Source: Lysobacter sp. MMG2
GTDB taxonomy: Bacteria > Pseudomonadota > Gammaproteobacteria > Xanthomonadales > Xanthomonadaceae
Direction of reading: 5' to 3'
DNA length: 64,000 nt
Assembly: GCF_016735495.2 (NCBI RefSeq)
Contig: NZ_JAERQY020000006.1
Span: forward strand, 62,001 to 126,000
The position numbers were made by a program, and so were the translations under genes. The notes under the pieces were generated by a model. The model was not told where the DNA came from and did not search any database. It worked only from the letters and a program-made list of their open reading frames with translations. How positions within the stretch are numbered: position 1 is the stretch's first letter; every line of letters begins with the position of its first letter. Positions 50,290 through 58,478 of the stretch are shown here, in pieces.

Positions 50290-50724
50290 TCAGCGGAAGT
50301 CCTGATGACAACCCTTGCACGATTCGCCGATGCCTTGCGCGAGCGTGCCCACGCTGGCGCAGCTGAGCGGCGGGTTGGCCAGCGCGGCGTCCAGTCGCGC
50401 GCGCATCTTGCTTGCGTGTTCGGCGAAGCGCTTGTCGTCGGCGAGGTCCGGGAAGGCCGGCTCCAGATCGTCGGCCATGGTGCGCAGCGCCTTGAGGTTG
50501 GGCAGCACGTCGGTGGCGGCGCAACGATTCTGCTCGACCTTCTTCTTCAACTGCCCCAGGTGCCACTGCTGTACGTGCATCACGCCGTCGTGGAAATGGT
50601 CCTTGCGCGCGTCGATGGCCCGCATCGCCATCACCGTGGCGACGACGCCGATCACCAGGCCGATCAAGAACAGGAACAGATAACGCGAAGCGTTGCTGCG
50701 CGGCTTGCTGGGCTGGGTGCTCAT
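50290..50724 (-). CDS. Membrane-anchored cytochrome c'-like protein
   Basis: 144 residues. A short basic N-terminus and one transmembrane helix (about 15-35, YLFLFLIGLVIGVVATVMAM) are followed by a helical periplasmic domain (about 36-144) that ends in ESCKGCHQDFR. The CxxCH haem-binding motif a few residues from the C-terminus plus F-R is the cytochrome c' arrangement. The domain is somewhat short for a full four-helix c'. It may carry electrons or bind small gases. The ATG at 50724 places the basic residues before the anchor. Not in an operon with other haem proteins. Confidence 0.8.
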   Translation of the reverse strand: MSTQPSKPRSNASRYLFLFLIGLVIGVVATVMAMRAIDARKDHFHDGVMHVQQWHLGQLKKKVEQNRCAATDVLPNLKALRTMADDLEPAFPDLADDKRFAEHASKMRARLDAALANPPLSCASVGTLAQGIGESCKGCHQDFR

Positions 50725-50795
50725 GCCTGGCCTCGATCCGAGAATTCGCGGCACGATAGCACGCGCTCCGGAACGGCCCGTGCCCGCGCGGCGCT

Positions 50796-50801
50796 TACAA
50801 T
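50796..50801 (+). promoter_or_regulatory. -10 element immediately before tcdA
   Basis: TACAAT followed by G, only 6 bp before the tcdA ATG at 50808. The predicted transcription start would coincide with the ATG, so the mRNA may be leaderless. Confidence 0.4.
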
Positions 50802-50807
50802 GTCGCG

Positions 50808-51656
50808 ATGAGCACGTCCCCCATTCCCGCGCAGACCGTCCCCGAACACGCCCTCGACCCCGCCTGGCTAGAACGCTTCGCCGGCGTGGATCGCCTTTAC
50901 GGCACGGGGACCGTCGCGCATCTGGCCGGCTGCCGCGTTGCGGTGATCGGCATGGGCGGCGTGGGCTCTTGGGTGGCCGAGGCGCTGGCGCGTACCGGCG
51001 TGGGCCACCTGACCCTGATCGACGCCGACGACCTGTGCGTTTCCAACACCAACCGCCAGTTGCCGGCGCTCGCCGGCCAGTACGGTCGCGTGAAGGTGGA
51101 GGCGATGGCCGAACGCAGCCGCGCGATCAACCCGCAGATTACGGTGGAGGCCATCGCCAGCTTCGTCACGCCCTCGAACCTGGAGGAAATGCTGGACCGT
51201 GGCTTCGATCTGGTCATCGATGCCTGCGACAGCTTTCGGACCAAGGTCGTGATGGCCGCGTGGTGCCGGCGCCGCAAACTGCCGTTGATCGTGGTCGGCT
51301 CGGCCGGTGGTCGCACCGACGCGACCCTGGTGCGCGTGCGCGATCTTTCGCGCACCGAGCACGACGCCATGCTGGCGCTGGTGCGCAAGAAGCTGCGCAG
51401 CGAGTTCAATTTCCCGAAGAACGCCGACCGCTACTTCGGCATCTCCGCGATCTACTCGCTGGAGAACGTGAAGTACCCGCAGCCCGACGGGACGGTCTGC
51501 GGCACCCGCCCGCAGGTGTCCGGCGATGCGGCGCTGAAGCTGGACTGCGGTGCCGGCCTGGGCGCTGCGACGCACATCACCGGCACGTTCGCCTTCGCGG
51601 CGGTCGGGCGCGCGCTGGAGCTGCTGCTCAAGCGCAAGGGCGCCGCGCGCGCCTAG
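50808..51656 (+). CDS. tcdA: tRNA ct6A37 synthase TcdA (CsdL)
   Basis: 282-residue E1-like (ThiF/MoeB superfamily) ATP-dependent dehydratase that cyclises N6-threonylcarbamoyladenosine at tRNA position 37. The nucleotide-binding loop is VIGMGGVGSWVAEALARTGV, the Arg-finger region is DLCVSNTNRQLPALAGQYGR, and VIDACDSFRTKVVMAAWCRR is typical for the TcdA branch. A late Cys-containing NVKYPQPDGTVCGTRPQVSG part is present. Its stop overlaps that of the convergent tatD gene by 4 bp. No csdA/csdE is in the window. Confidence 0.93.
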   Translation: MSTSPIPAQTVPEHALDPAWLERFAGVDRLYGTGTVAHLAGCRVAVIGMGGVGSWVAEALARTGVGHLTLIDADDLCVSNTNRQLPALAGQYGRVKVEAMAERSRAINPQITVEAIASFVTPSNLEEMLDRGFDLVIDACDSFRTKVVMAAWCRRRKLPLIVVGSAGGRTDATLVRVRDLSRTEHDAMLALVRKKLRSEFNFPKNADRYFGISAIYSLENVKYPQPDGTVCGTRPQVSGDAALKLDCGAGLGAATHITGTFAFAAVGRALELLLKRKGAARA

Positions 51657-52426
51657 GTGCGGGGCAGGGCGAACAGGCGCTCGGCGTTCGCGCTGGTGGC
51701 GCGGGCGACGGCCTCGACGGACTCGCCGCGCAGCTCGGCGATGGTCGCCAACACCTGCGGCAGTCGCGAGGGCTCGTTGCGTTGGCCGCGGATGCACGCG
51801 TCCGGCTGATCGGGCGCATCGGTTTCCAGCAGCAGGTGTTCGATCGGCATGGTCGCGGCGAGTTTGCGCAGCCGGTTGGCGCGGTCGTAGGTGACCGGCC
51901 CGCCGAGCCCGAGCAGGAAGCCGTGCTTCCACAATTGGTTCGCCTGCTCCTGGCTGCCCGAGAAGCTGTGCACCACGCCGCGCAGCCCGCTGATGCGGCG
52001 GATCGTCGCGATCACCGCATCCACGGCGCGGCGCGCGTGCACGATGACGGGCAGGTCGAAGTCGCGCGCGATCTTAAGTTGCCCCTCGAAGAAATGCTGC
52101 TGGCGATCGGGATCGAGCCCTTCGATGAAGTAGTCCAGCCCGCATTCGCCCACGGCGACGGGGCGCTCGCGTTCGATCCATTCGCGCAGTTGCACGAGGT
52201 GCTCGTCGCGGTGGACGTCCAGCAGCATCGGGTGCAGGCCGTAGGCGGCGTGCAGGCGCTCGTCGGCCGCGCAGACCTCGCGCAGTTTCGGCCAACTCGC
52301 GGCGTCCACCGCGGGCACGATCTGCCGGTCCACGCCGGCCTCCCGTGCACGTGCGATCACCGCATCGCGGTCGCGGTCGAACTCGGCGTCATCCAGATGG
52401 CAGTGGGTGTCGACGAGCGCGGGCAT
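51653..52426 (-). CDS. tatD: TatD-family metal-dependent hydrolase
   Basis: 257 residues with a TIM-barrel DNase. Metal ligands: VDTHCHLDD (His-x-His at the start), GECGLDYFIEG Glu, PVIVHARRA His, GVVHSFSGS His and LLLETDAPDQ Asp. 3'-5' exonuclease or D-aminoacyl-type activity has been reported in the family. YjjV is the closest E. coli paralogue by feel. Probably co-transcribed with the DUF6116 gene 8 bp upstream. Overlaps the tcdA end convergently. Confidence 0.92.
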   Translation of the reverse strand: MPALVDTHCHLDDAEFDRDRDAVIARAREAGVDRQIVPAVDAASWPKLREVCAADERLHAAYGLHPMLLDVHRDEHLVQLREWIERERPVAVGECGLDYFIEGLDPDRQQHFFEGQLKIARDFDLPVIVHARRAVDAVIATIRRISGLRGVVHSFSGSQEQANQLWKHGFLLGLGGPVTYDRANRLRKLAATMPIEHLLLETDAPDQPDACIRGQRNEPSRLPQVLATIAELRGESVEAVARATSANAERLFALPRT

Positions 52427-52434
52427 GGGCGGAT

Positions 52435-52653
52435 TCAGCGCTGGACCGGCGGGGGCGGGAGTGGGGCGTCCTTGCGCTTTTTCCAGCTCGCCAGGAGCAG
52501 CGTGCCCAGGCCGAGCAGGAGTTCATCCGCCAGTGGAATGAAGTCGGGCACGACCAGATCCACCAGGAACAGGGCCGCCGCCACCAGGAACAGGCGCGGG
52601 AAGCTGAGCTTCGACAAATAGCCGAGCAGCGGGGCAGTGATTGGGGAGGCCAT
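52435..52653 (-). CDS. DUF6116 small membrane protein
   Basis: 72 residues: MASPITAPLLGYLSKLSFPR, a hydrophobic helix LFLVAAALFLVDLVVPDFIP (about 20-40), then ADELLLGLGTLLLASWKKRK and a Pro-rich end. This matches the pattern of DUF6116 proteins found in Xanthomonadaceae. Function unknown. The ATG at 52653 is preferred over one 20 codons upstream, which would add a Trp/His-rich leader. It precedes tatD by 8 bp. Confidence 0.82.
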   Translation of the reverse strand: MASPITAPLLGYLSKLSFPRLFLVAAALFLVDLVVPDFIPLADELLLGLGTLLLASWKKRKDAPLPPPPVQR

Positions 52654-52816
52654 GGCAGATCCAGTTTGACGGTGGTCCCAGAGACGCCAAGTAGCGTGCC
52701 TAAACCAGTTCACAGTTTCGACAGCTTGATGTTAAAAAATCGGCGGCCGTTCAGCTTGCCAGTGCTCGAATGGCGCCATCCACCAACCGCGGGCCCACCC
52801 GCCGCAGAGGCTAGAA

Positions 52817-53623
52817 ATGAACAAGAACATGCTCGCTGTCGCCCTGGCTTCGCTGCTCGTCGGCGGTGTCGCAGTGGCCGCATTCAACAGCTTCCGCAGC
52901 AACGACACGACCCCGGCCGCGGCGACCGGCGCCGAGGCCCTGCCTGGCCAGGAGGGCGATATCGGCGCCGACGGCGCGATCGATGCCAACAAGGTCGAAT
53001 ACGCCGACGTGACCAACGTCAAGGCGGTCTCGGAGAAGGAAAAGCTCTACGCGACGGTCATCGGCACCGACGCCATCCGTGAAACCAGCACCACCTCCAC
53101 CCCGCGCGAAGTCTGCGAGGACGTGGTCGTGCAGGAGCGCGCCCCGGAGCGTGACGGCAACGTCGGCGGCACCGTGGCCGGCGCGGTCATCGGCGGCCTG
53201 CTGGGCAACCAGGTGGGCGGCGGCAACGGCAAGAAGGCCGCGACCGTCGGCGGCGCGGTGGCCGGTGGCTTCATCGGCAACCAGATCGACAAGCGCCACG
53301 TCGGCGGCAAGGTCACCAGCCGTACCGAGCGCCAGTGCCACACCGTGTCCTCGACGTCCGAGTCCTCGCGCGTGACCGGCTACAACGTGACGTACCGCAA
53401 CCCGGACGGCACCACCGGCACCATGCGCACCGACAGCAAGCCGGGCAGCCGCATCCTGTTGGGCGAAGAAGACAAGGTCATCGGCTACGACGTGACCTAC
53501 CGCTACGAAGGCACCGAGCAGACCATCCGCATGGACGAGCGCCCGGTCGCGGGCCGTCTGCCGGTGATCGACGGCCAGGTCGTGACGCAGACCGCCGCCG
53601 CCGCGGGCACCACGCGCGGCTGA
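52817..53623 (+). CDS. Glycine-zipper 2TM envelope protein
   Basis: 268 residues. The N-terminal signal-anchor (about 5-25, MLAVALASLLVGGVAVAAF) has no lipobox Cys. An acidic linker (26-70), a region with Cys and Glu/Val (REVCEDVVVQERAPERDG) and a glycine-zipper 2TM (about 115-155: GGTVAGAVIGGLLGNQVGGG, GAVAGGFIGNQIDKRHVGG) follow, then two repeats of the type GYNVTYRNPDGTTGTMR and GYDVTYRYEGTEQTIRM, each a beta unit. The pairing of zipper plus beta repeats is common in Xanthomonadaceae 'UMP1-like/YMGG' proteins. Role in the envelope inferred. Confidence 0.9.
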   Translation: MNKNMLAVALASLLVGGVAVAAFNSFRSNDTTPAAATGAEALPGQEGDIGADGAIDANKVEYADVTNVKAVSEKEKLYATVIGTDAIRETSTTSTPREVCEDVVVQERAPERDGNVGGTVAGAVIGGLLGNQVGGGNGKKAATVGGAVAGGFIGNQIDKRHVGGKVTSRTERQCHTVSSTSESSRVTGYNVTYRNPDGTTGTMRTDSKPGSRILLGEEDKVIGYDVTYRYEGTEQTIRMDERPVAGRLPVIDGQVVTQTAAAAGTTRG

Positions 53624-53652
53624 TACCGCAGGACATTGCCGAAGTACCCCGA

Positions 53653-53684
53653 CGGGGCCGGAGCGATCCGGCCCCGTTTTCTTT
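53653..53684 (+). terminator. Intrinsic terminator of the glycine-zipper gene
   Basis: CGGGGCCGG-AGCGAT-CCGGCCCCG followed by TTTTCTTT. A 9-bp GC stem, 29 bp after the stop. Confidence 0.9.
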
Positions 53685-53749
53685 GGCGCTGCGGAAATCC
53701 CCGGTGCCGCAAGCGTTTACGCAGCCTTACCCCCGCCGCGGGGCCCCCG

Positions 53750-53755
53750 TACAAT
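53750..53755 (+). promoter_or_regulatory. -10 element upstream of gcdH
   Basis: TACAAT followed by GG, 28 bp before the ATG at 53784. An in-frame ATG at 53754 lies inside this hexamer, supporting the later start. Confidence 0.4.
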
Positions 53756-53783
53756 GGCGGTCTTTCCCCTAGTCGAGCGCGCC

Positions 53784-54947
53784 ATGGCCCTGCATCCGTA
53801 CGACCTCTTCGACGTCCGCTCCCTGCTCACCGAAGAGGAGCGCGCCGTACAGGACACGGTGGCCCGGTTCACCAACGAGCGCGTATTGCCGATCATCGGC
53901 GACGCGTTCGATCAGGGCCGTTTCCCGAAGGAACTGGTCGGCGAGATCGCCGAGCTGGGCCTGCTGGGCTCCTCGCTGCCCGAGAAGTACGGCTGCGCCG
54001 GCCTCAACGCCGTCAGCTACGGCCTGATCTGCCAGGAGCTGGAACGCGGCGACAGCGGCATCCGCAGCTTCGTCAGCGTGCAGTCCTCGCTGTGCATGTA
54101 CCCCATCTACGCCTACGGCAGCGAAGAACAGCGCGAGCGCTGGCTGCCCGACATGGCCGCCGGCAAGGTCATCGGCTGCTTCGGCCTGACCGAACCGCAC
54201 GGCGGTTCCGATCCGGCGAACATGAAGACCAACGCCCGGCGCGACGGCGGCGACTGGATCCTCAACGGTTCCAAGATGTGGATCACCAACGGCAACGTCG
54301 CCGACATCGCCATCGTCTGGGCGCAGACGGATGAAGGCATCCAGGGCTTCGTCGTCGAAAAGGGCATGCCCGGCTTCGCCGCGCAGGAAATCAAGCACAA
54401 GATGAGCCTGCGCGCCTCGGTGACCAGCTCGCTGTTCTTCGACAACGTGCGCGTGCCCGACGCCAACCGACTGCCCAACGTGAAGGGTCTGAAGGGTCCG
54501 CTGGGCTGCCTCACGCAGGCGCGCTACGGCATCACCTGGGGCCCGATCGGCGCCGCCATCGCGTGCCTGGATGAAGCGCTGAACTACACCAAGGAACGCA
54601 TCCTGTTCGACCGCCCCGTGGCGGCCACGCAGAGTGCGCAGATCAAGATGGCCGAGATGGCCCGTCGCATCACGCTCGCGCAGCTGCTGGTGCTGCAGCT
54701 GGGGCGCCTGAAGGACGCGGGCACCATGCAGCCGGCGCAGGTCTCGTTGGCGAAGTGGAACAACTGCCGCATGGCGATCGACATCGCGCGCGAATGCCGT
54801 GACCTGCTCGGCGGCGCCGGCATCACCACCGAACACGCCGCGATCCGCCACGCCCTGAACCTGGAATCGGTGATCACGTACGAAGGCACCGAGACCGTGC
54901 ACCAGCTCGTGATCGGGCGCGAACTCACCGGCATCAACGCGTTCTGA
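53784..54947 (+). CDS. gcdH: Glutaryl-CoA dehydrogenase
   Basis: 387-residue FAD acyl-CoA dehydrogenase that oxidises and decarboxylates glutaryl-CoA to crotonyl-CoA, in lysine/tryptophan-type degradation. Visible: FAD-side CFGLTEPHGGSDPANMKTNA and WITNGNVADIAIVWAQ, GCLTQARYGITWGPIGAAIA (the Arg of the GCDH substrate pocket), DLLGGAGITTEHAAIRHALN, and the catalytic Glu in ITYEGTETVHQLVIGRELTG. The start at 53784 is chosen from the -10 position. The product fits the catabolic theme of the kynurenine genes 13-30 kb away, although the ACMSD route can also end elsewhere. Confidence 0.94.
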   Translation: MALHPYDLFDVRSLLTEEERAVQDTVARFTNERVLPIIGDAFDQGRFPKELVGEIAELGLLGSSLPEKYGCAGLNAVSYGLICQELERGDSGIRSFVSVQSSLCMYPIYAYGSEEQRERWLPDMAAGKVIGCFGLTEPHGGSDPANMKTNARRDGGDWILNGSKMWITNGNVADIAIVWAQTDEGIQGFVVEKGMPGFAAQEIKHKMSLRASVTSSLFFDNVRVPDANRLPNVKGLKGPLGCLTQARYGITWGPIGAAIACLDEALNYTKERILFDRPVAATQSAQIKMAEMARRITLAQLLVLQLGRLKDAGTMQPAQVSLAKWNNCRMAIDIARECRDLLGGAGITTEHAAIRHALNLESVITYEGTETVHQLVIGRELTGINAF

Positions 54948-54959
54948 GTGGGGCCGGCG

Positions 54960-55514
54960 ATGCAGCTGGGTCCCACACTCGAAACGCAGCGACTGATCCT
55001 GCGCCCGCCGCAGGCCGAGGACTTCGAGGCCTGGGCGGCGTTCAAGTCGGACGAAGAGACCTGCCGCCACATCGGCGGCGTCGAGGCGCGTGCGCCCGCG
55101 TGGCGCAGCTTCGCGGCGATGATTGGCGTGTGGCACCTCAAGGGCTTCGCGATGTTCTCGGTGATCGAGAAGGCCAGCGGCGAGTGGGTCGGTCGCGTGG
55201 GCCCGTGGCAGCCGGAAGGCTGGCCGGGCACGGAAGTGGGCTGGAGCATCGTGCGCGATCGCTGGGGCCGTGGTTACGGGCCGGAAGCGGCGATCGCGAC
55301 GATCGACTGGTCGTTCGACGAACTGGGCTGGAGCGAGGTGATCCACACCATCGATCCGGAGAACACCAACTCGAAGTCCGTGGCCGCCAAACTCGGATCG
55401 ACCCTGCTGCGCATGGGCCGGCTGCCGGCGCCGTACGACACCAAGGACATCGAAATCTGGGGGCAGTCGCGCGAGCAATGGCTGGCGCGACGCGAACGCG
55501 AGGGCGCAAAGTGA
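54960..55514 (+). CDS. RimJ/RimL-type GNAT acetyltransferase
   Basis: 184 residues. TLETQRLILRPPQAEDFEAW is the typical Acetyltransf_3 start. The acetyl-CoA loop lies in DRWGRGYGPEAAIATIDWSF (about 103-122), and the end TIDPENTNSKSVAAKLGSTL matches the NxxSxxxxxKLG motif. It acetylates an N-terminus or small molecule, target unknown. The start at 54960 is the first ATG; a GTG at 54948, directly after the gcdH stop, is possible. It overlaps the GST gene by 4 bp and follows gcdH by 12 bp, so the three are one transcript. Confidence 0.88.
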   Translation: MQLGPTLETQRLILRPPQAEDFEAWAAFKSDEETCRHIGGVEARAPAWRSFAAMIGVWHLKGFAMFSVIEKASGEWVGRVGPWQPEGWPGTEVGWSIVRDRWGRGYGPEAAIATIDWSFDELGWSEVIHTIDPENTNSKSVAAKLGSTLLRMGRLPAPYDTKDIEIWGQSREQWLARREREGAK

Positions 55515-56152
55515 TCACCGTCTACGGATATTCCGCTTCCGGCAACTGCCACAAGCTGCGCCTGCTGCTCACGCAACTGGAACGCGAGTTCAAATGGGTG
55601 GACGTCGACAGTACCGCCGGCGCCACGCGCACGCCGGAGTACCTGGCGAAAAACCCCAACGGCAAGGTGCCGATGATCGAACTCGACGACGGTCGCATCC
55701 TGACCGAGTCGAACGCGATCCTGTGCTACCTCGCCGAAGGCACGCCGTTCTTCGTCGGCGACACCTACCAGCGCGCGCTCGTGCTGAGCTGGCTGTTCTT
55801 CGAGCAGTACAGCCACGAGCCGTACATTGCCGTGGCGCGTTTCATTCGCGGCTGGACCCCGCTGGATTCACCGCGGCGCGCTTCGCTGCCGCAATTGCGC
55901 GAGCGTGGAAACCAGGCGCTCGCGGTGATGGAGCAGCATCTGAAATCGAACGCGTGGTTCAGTGGCGAGGCCTACGGGATCGCCGACATCGCGCTGTTCG
56001 CCTACACCGGCGTGGCGGACGAGGGCGGGTTCGACCTGACCGCATACCCTGCCGTGCTGGCGTGGCTGGAGCGCGTGCGGCAGACGCCGCGTTTCGTCGC
56101 CATGCCCGCGCCGCCCGTCGAAGCCCTGTCGCGGCTCGCCCTGCCGGACTGA
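55511..56152 (+). CDS. Glutathione S-transferase family protein
   Basis: 213 residues. The thioredoxin half is MITVYGYSASGNCHKLRLLL (Ser-x-x-x-Cys in the active turn), with NPNGKVPMIELDDGRILTES (cis-Pro, then Glu-Ser glutathione contact). The helical half has EAYGIADIALFAYTGVADEG. The GTG start at 55511 overlaps the stop of the GNAT gene. Similar to the YfcG/GstB group of bacterial GSTs. Substrate unknown. Unlike the GST at 2047 it is embedded in the gcdH operon. Confidence 0.9.
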   Translation: MITVYGYSASGNCHKLRLLLTQLEREFKWVDVDSTAGATRTPEYLAKNPNGKVPMIELDDGRILTESNAILCYLAEGTPFFVGDTYQRALVLSWLFFEQYSHEPYIAVARFIRGWTPLDSPRRASLPQLRERGNQALAVMEQHLKSNAWFSGEAYGIADIALFAYTGVADEGGFDLTAYPAVLAWLERVRQTPRFVAMPAPPVEALSRLALPD

Positions 56153-56206
56153 ACCCCGAATCACGAACACGGCCGCGTCCGGCGACGCGCGCCTGCGGAA
56201 CCGACC

Positions 56207-58474
56207 ATGTCCTTGATCCCCAATCCCATCCCCGCGCGCATGAAAGGCCTCAACCGGGCCGAGATCTGCGACGTCAATTTCAGCGAGTTCGTGAAGGCGT
56301 GGAACGGTCGCGCCGATGCGCGCCCCGCGCCGGGCGATGCCATCCTGGAAGGCAGTGCGCTCGACGCGAAGGGCTTTCGCGAACTGTTCGAATCGCAACT
56401 CGTCAGTCGCCACCTCGATCTCATGGCGCGCGTGCTGCGCGTGCAGAACAAGGTCTTCTACACCATCGGCTCCAGCGGCCACGAAGGCAACGCGATGGTC
56501 GCGCGCCTGACGCGCCACACCGATCCGGCGTTCCTGCATTACCGCTCCGGCGGCTTCATGGCCGAGCGCTTCCGCAAGCTTCCCGGCATGGATCCGGTGA
56601 TGGATTCGGCGCTGAGCTTCGCCGCCAGCAAGGACGATCCCGCTTCCGGCGGCCGACACAAGGTGTGGGGTAGCAAGCCGTTGTGGGTGCTGCCGCAGAC
56701 CTCGACCATCGCCTCGCATCTTCCCAAGGCATTGGGCACGGCGGTGGCGATCGAAGCGGCCAAGCGACTCAACCACACGCTGCCGATTCCCGGCGACAGC
56801 ATCGCGATCTGCTCCTTCGGCGACGCCTCGGCCAACCACGCCACCGCGCAGACCGCGTTCAACGCCGCCGCCTGGACCGCCTACCAGAAGCTGCCGGCGC
56901 CGGTGCTGTTCGTGTGCGAGGACAATGGCATCGGCATCTCGGTGAAGACGCCGGGCGGCTGGATCGGCAACCGCTTCCGCAACATGGACGGACTGGACTA
57001 CTTCGCCGCCGACGGCCTCGACCTGGCGAACGGCTACGCCGACGTGCAACGCGCCGTCGAGCACTGTCGCACGACGCGCCGGCCGACGTTCCTGCATCTG
57101 AAGACCACCCGCATCATGGGCCACGCCGGCACTGACTTCGAGATCGAATGGCGTTCGATCGAGGAGCTGTGCGCGGTGGAAGCCACCGATCCGCTGCTGC
57201 GTTCGGCCGCGATCGCGCTGGAATCGGGCCTGATGTCGAAGGACGAGGTGCTCGAGCTGTACGAAGCGACGCGCAAGAAATGCTTCGCCGCCGCTGAGGA
57301 AGCCGACCGTCGCCCGAAGCTCGACAATCTCGACGAAGTGATCGCGCCGTTGGCGCCGTACACGCCGGCGAAGGTGCAGGCCGAAGCGCAGCGCGCCGAT
57401 TTCGCGCAGCGCCGGCTGGAGGTGTTCGGCGGCGAAGGCAAGCTGCCGGAGAACCAGCCGCCACGCCATCTCGCCATCCAGATCAACAACGCGCTCCACG
57501 ACCTGTTCGCCAAGTACCCCGAGACGCTGCTGTTCGGCGAGGACGTGGCGCAGAAGGGTGGCGTCTACACGGTGACGAAGGGCTTGCAGAAGGCCTTCGG
57601 GCCGCGACGCGTGTTCAACACGCTGCTGGACGAGACGATGATCCTGGGCATGGCGCAGGGCTTCGCCAACGTCGGCATGCTGCCGATTCCGGAGATCCAG
57701 TACCTCGCGTACTTCCACAACGCCTGCGACCAGATCCGCGGCGAAGCGGCGTCGCTGCAGTTCTTCAGCAACAACCAGTACGCCAACCCGATGGTCGTGC
57801 GCATCGCCGGCCTGGGTTACCAGCGCGGGTTTGGTGGGCACTTCCACAACGACAACTCGATCACCGCGCTGCGCGACATTCCGGGGCTCGTCGTCGGCTG
57901 CCCCTCGCGCGGCGACGACGCGGCGACGATGCTGCGCACGCTGACGGCACTGGCGAAGGTGGACGGCCGCGTCAGCGTGTTCCTGGAGCCGATCGCGCTG
58001 TACATGACCAAGGACTTGTACGAGCCCGGCGACGGGCAGTGGCTGACGACGTATCCGAAGCCGGACGAAGCCATGCCACTGGGCGAAGGTCGCGTCTACG
58101 GCAAAGGCAACGACGACCTGGTCATCTTCACCTACGGCAACGGCGTGCCGATGAGCCTGCGCGCCGCCCGTGCGATCGAAGGCAAGCATGGCTGGAAGGC
58201 GCGCGTCGTCGATCTGCGCTGGCTCGTGCCGCTCAACGAGGACTACATCCGCGCGCAGGCGAAGACCGCCAAGCGCATCCTCATTGTCGACGAAGGCCGT
58301 CACAGCGCCGGCGTGGGCGAGGGCGTGCTGACCGCGATCGCCGAAGGCGGCTTTGGTGCGCGTCCGTTCCAGCGCGTGGTCGGTGTGGATACCTACACGC
58401 CACTCGCCGGTGCCGCCTTCCTCGTGATTCCGTCCGACGACGACATCGTCGCGGCGGCCGATTGCCTGGCCTGA
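56207..58474 (+). CDS. Fused 2-oxoacid dehydrogenase E1 alpha/beta, TPP-dependent
   Basis: 755 residues. The N-terminal ~390 are E1-alpha: VFYTIGSSGHEGNAMVARLT, the TPP motif CSFGDASANHATAQTAFNAA, and ENGI-type FVCEDNGIGISVKTP. The C-terminal ~320 are E1-beta: LLFGEDVAQKGGVYTVTKGL, FNTLLDETMILGMAQGFANV, and RVVDLRWLVPLNEDYIRAQA. In branched-chain and acetoin dehydrogenases these are usually two genes, and here they are one polypeptide. No E2 or E3 gene is adjacent, so the acceptor complex is elsewhere or absent. Four bp before asnB. Substrate unknown; a branched-chain 2-oxoacid is a guess. Confidence 0.92.
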   Translation: MSLIPNPIPARMKGLNRAEICDVNFSEFVKAWNGRADARPAPGDAILEGSALDAKGFRELFESQLVSRHLDLMARVLRVQNKVFYTIGSSGHEGNAMVARLTRHTDPAFLHYRSGGFMAERFRKLPGMDPVMDSALSFAASKDDPASGGRHKVWGSKPLWVLPQTSTIASHLPKALGTAVAIEAAKRLNHTLPIPGDSIAICSFGDASANHATAQTAFNAAAWTAYQKLPAPVLFVCEDNGIGISVKTPGGWIGNRFRNMDGLDYFAADGLDLANGYADVQRAVEHCRTTRRPTFLHLKTTRIMGHAGTDFEIEWRSIEELCAVEATDPLLRSAAIALESGLMSKDEVLELYEATRKKCFAAAEEADRRPKLDNLDEVIAPLAPYTPAKVQAEAQRADFAQRRLEVFGGEGKLPENQPPRHLAIQINNALHDLFAKYPETLLFGEDVAQKGGVYTVTKGLQKAFGPRRVFNTLLDETMILGMAQGFANVGMLPIPEIQYLAYFHNACDQIRGEAASLQFFSNNQYANPMVVRIAGLGYQRGFGGHFHNDNSITALRDIPGLVVGCPSRGDDAATMLRTLTALAKVDGRVSVFLEPIALYMTKDLYEPGDGQWLTTYPKPDEAMPLGEGRVYGKGNDDLVIFTYGNGVPMSLRAARAIEGKHGWKARVVDLRWLVPLNEDYIRAQAKTAKRILIVDEGRHSAGVGEGVLTAIAEGGFGARPFQRVVGVDTYTPLAGAAFLVIPSDDDIVAAADCLA

Positions 58475-58478
58475 TCGC

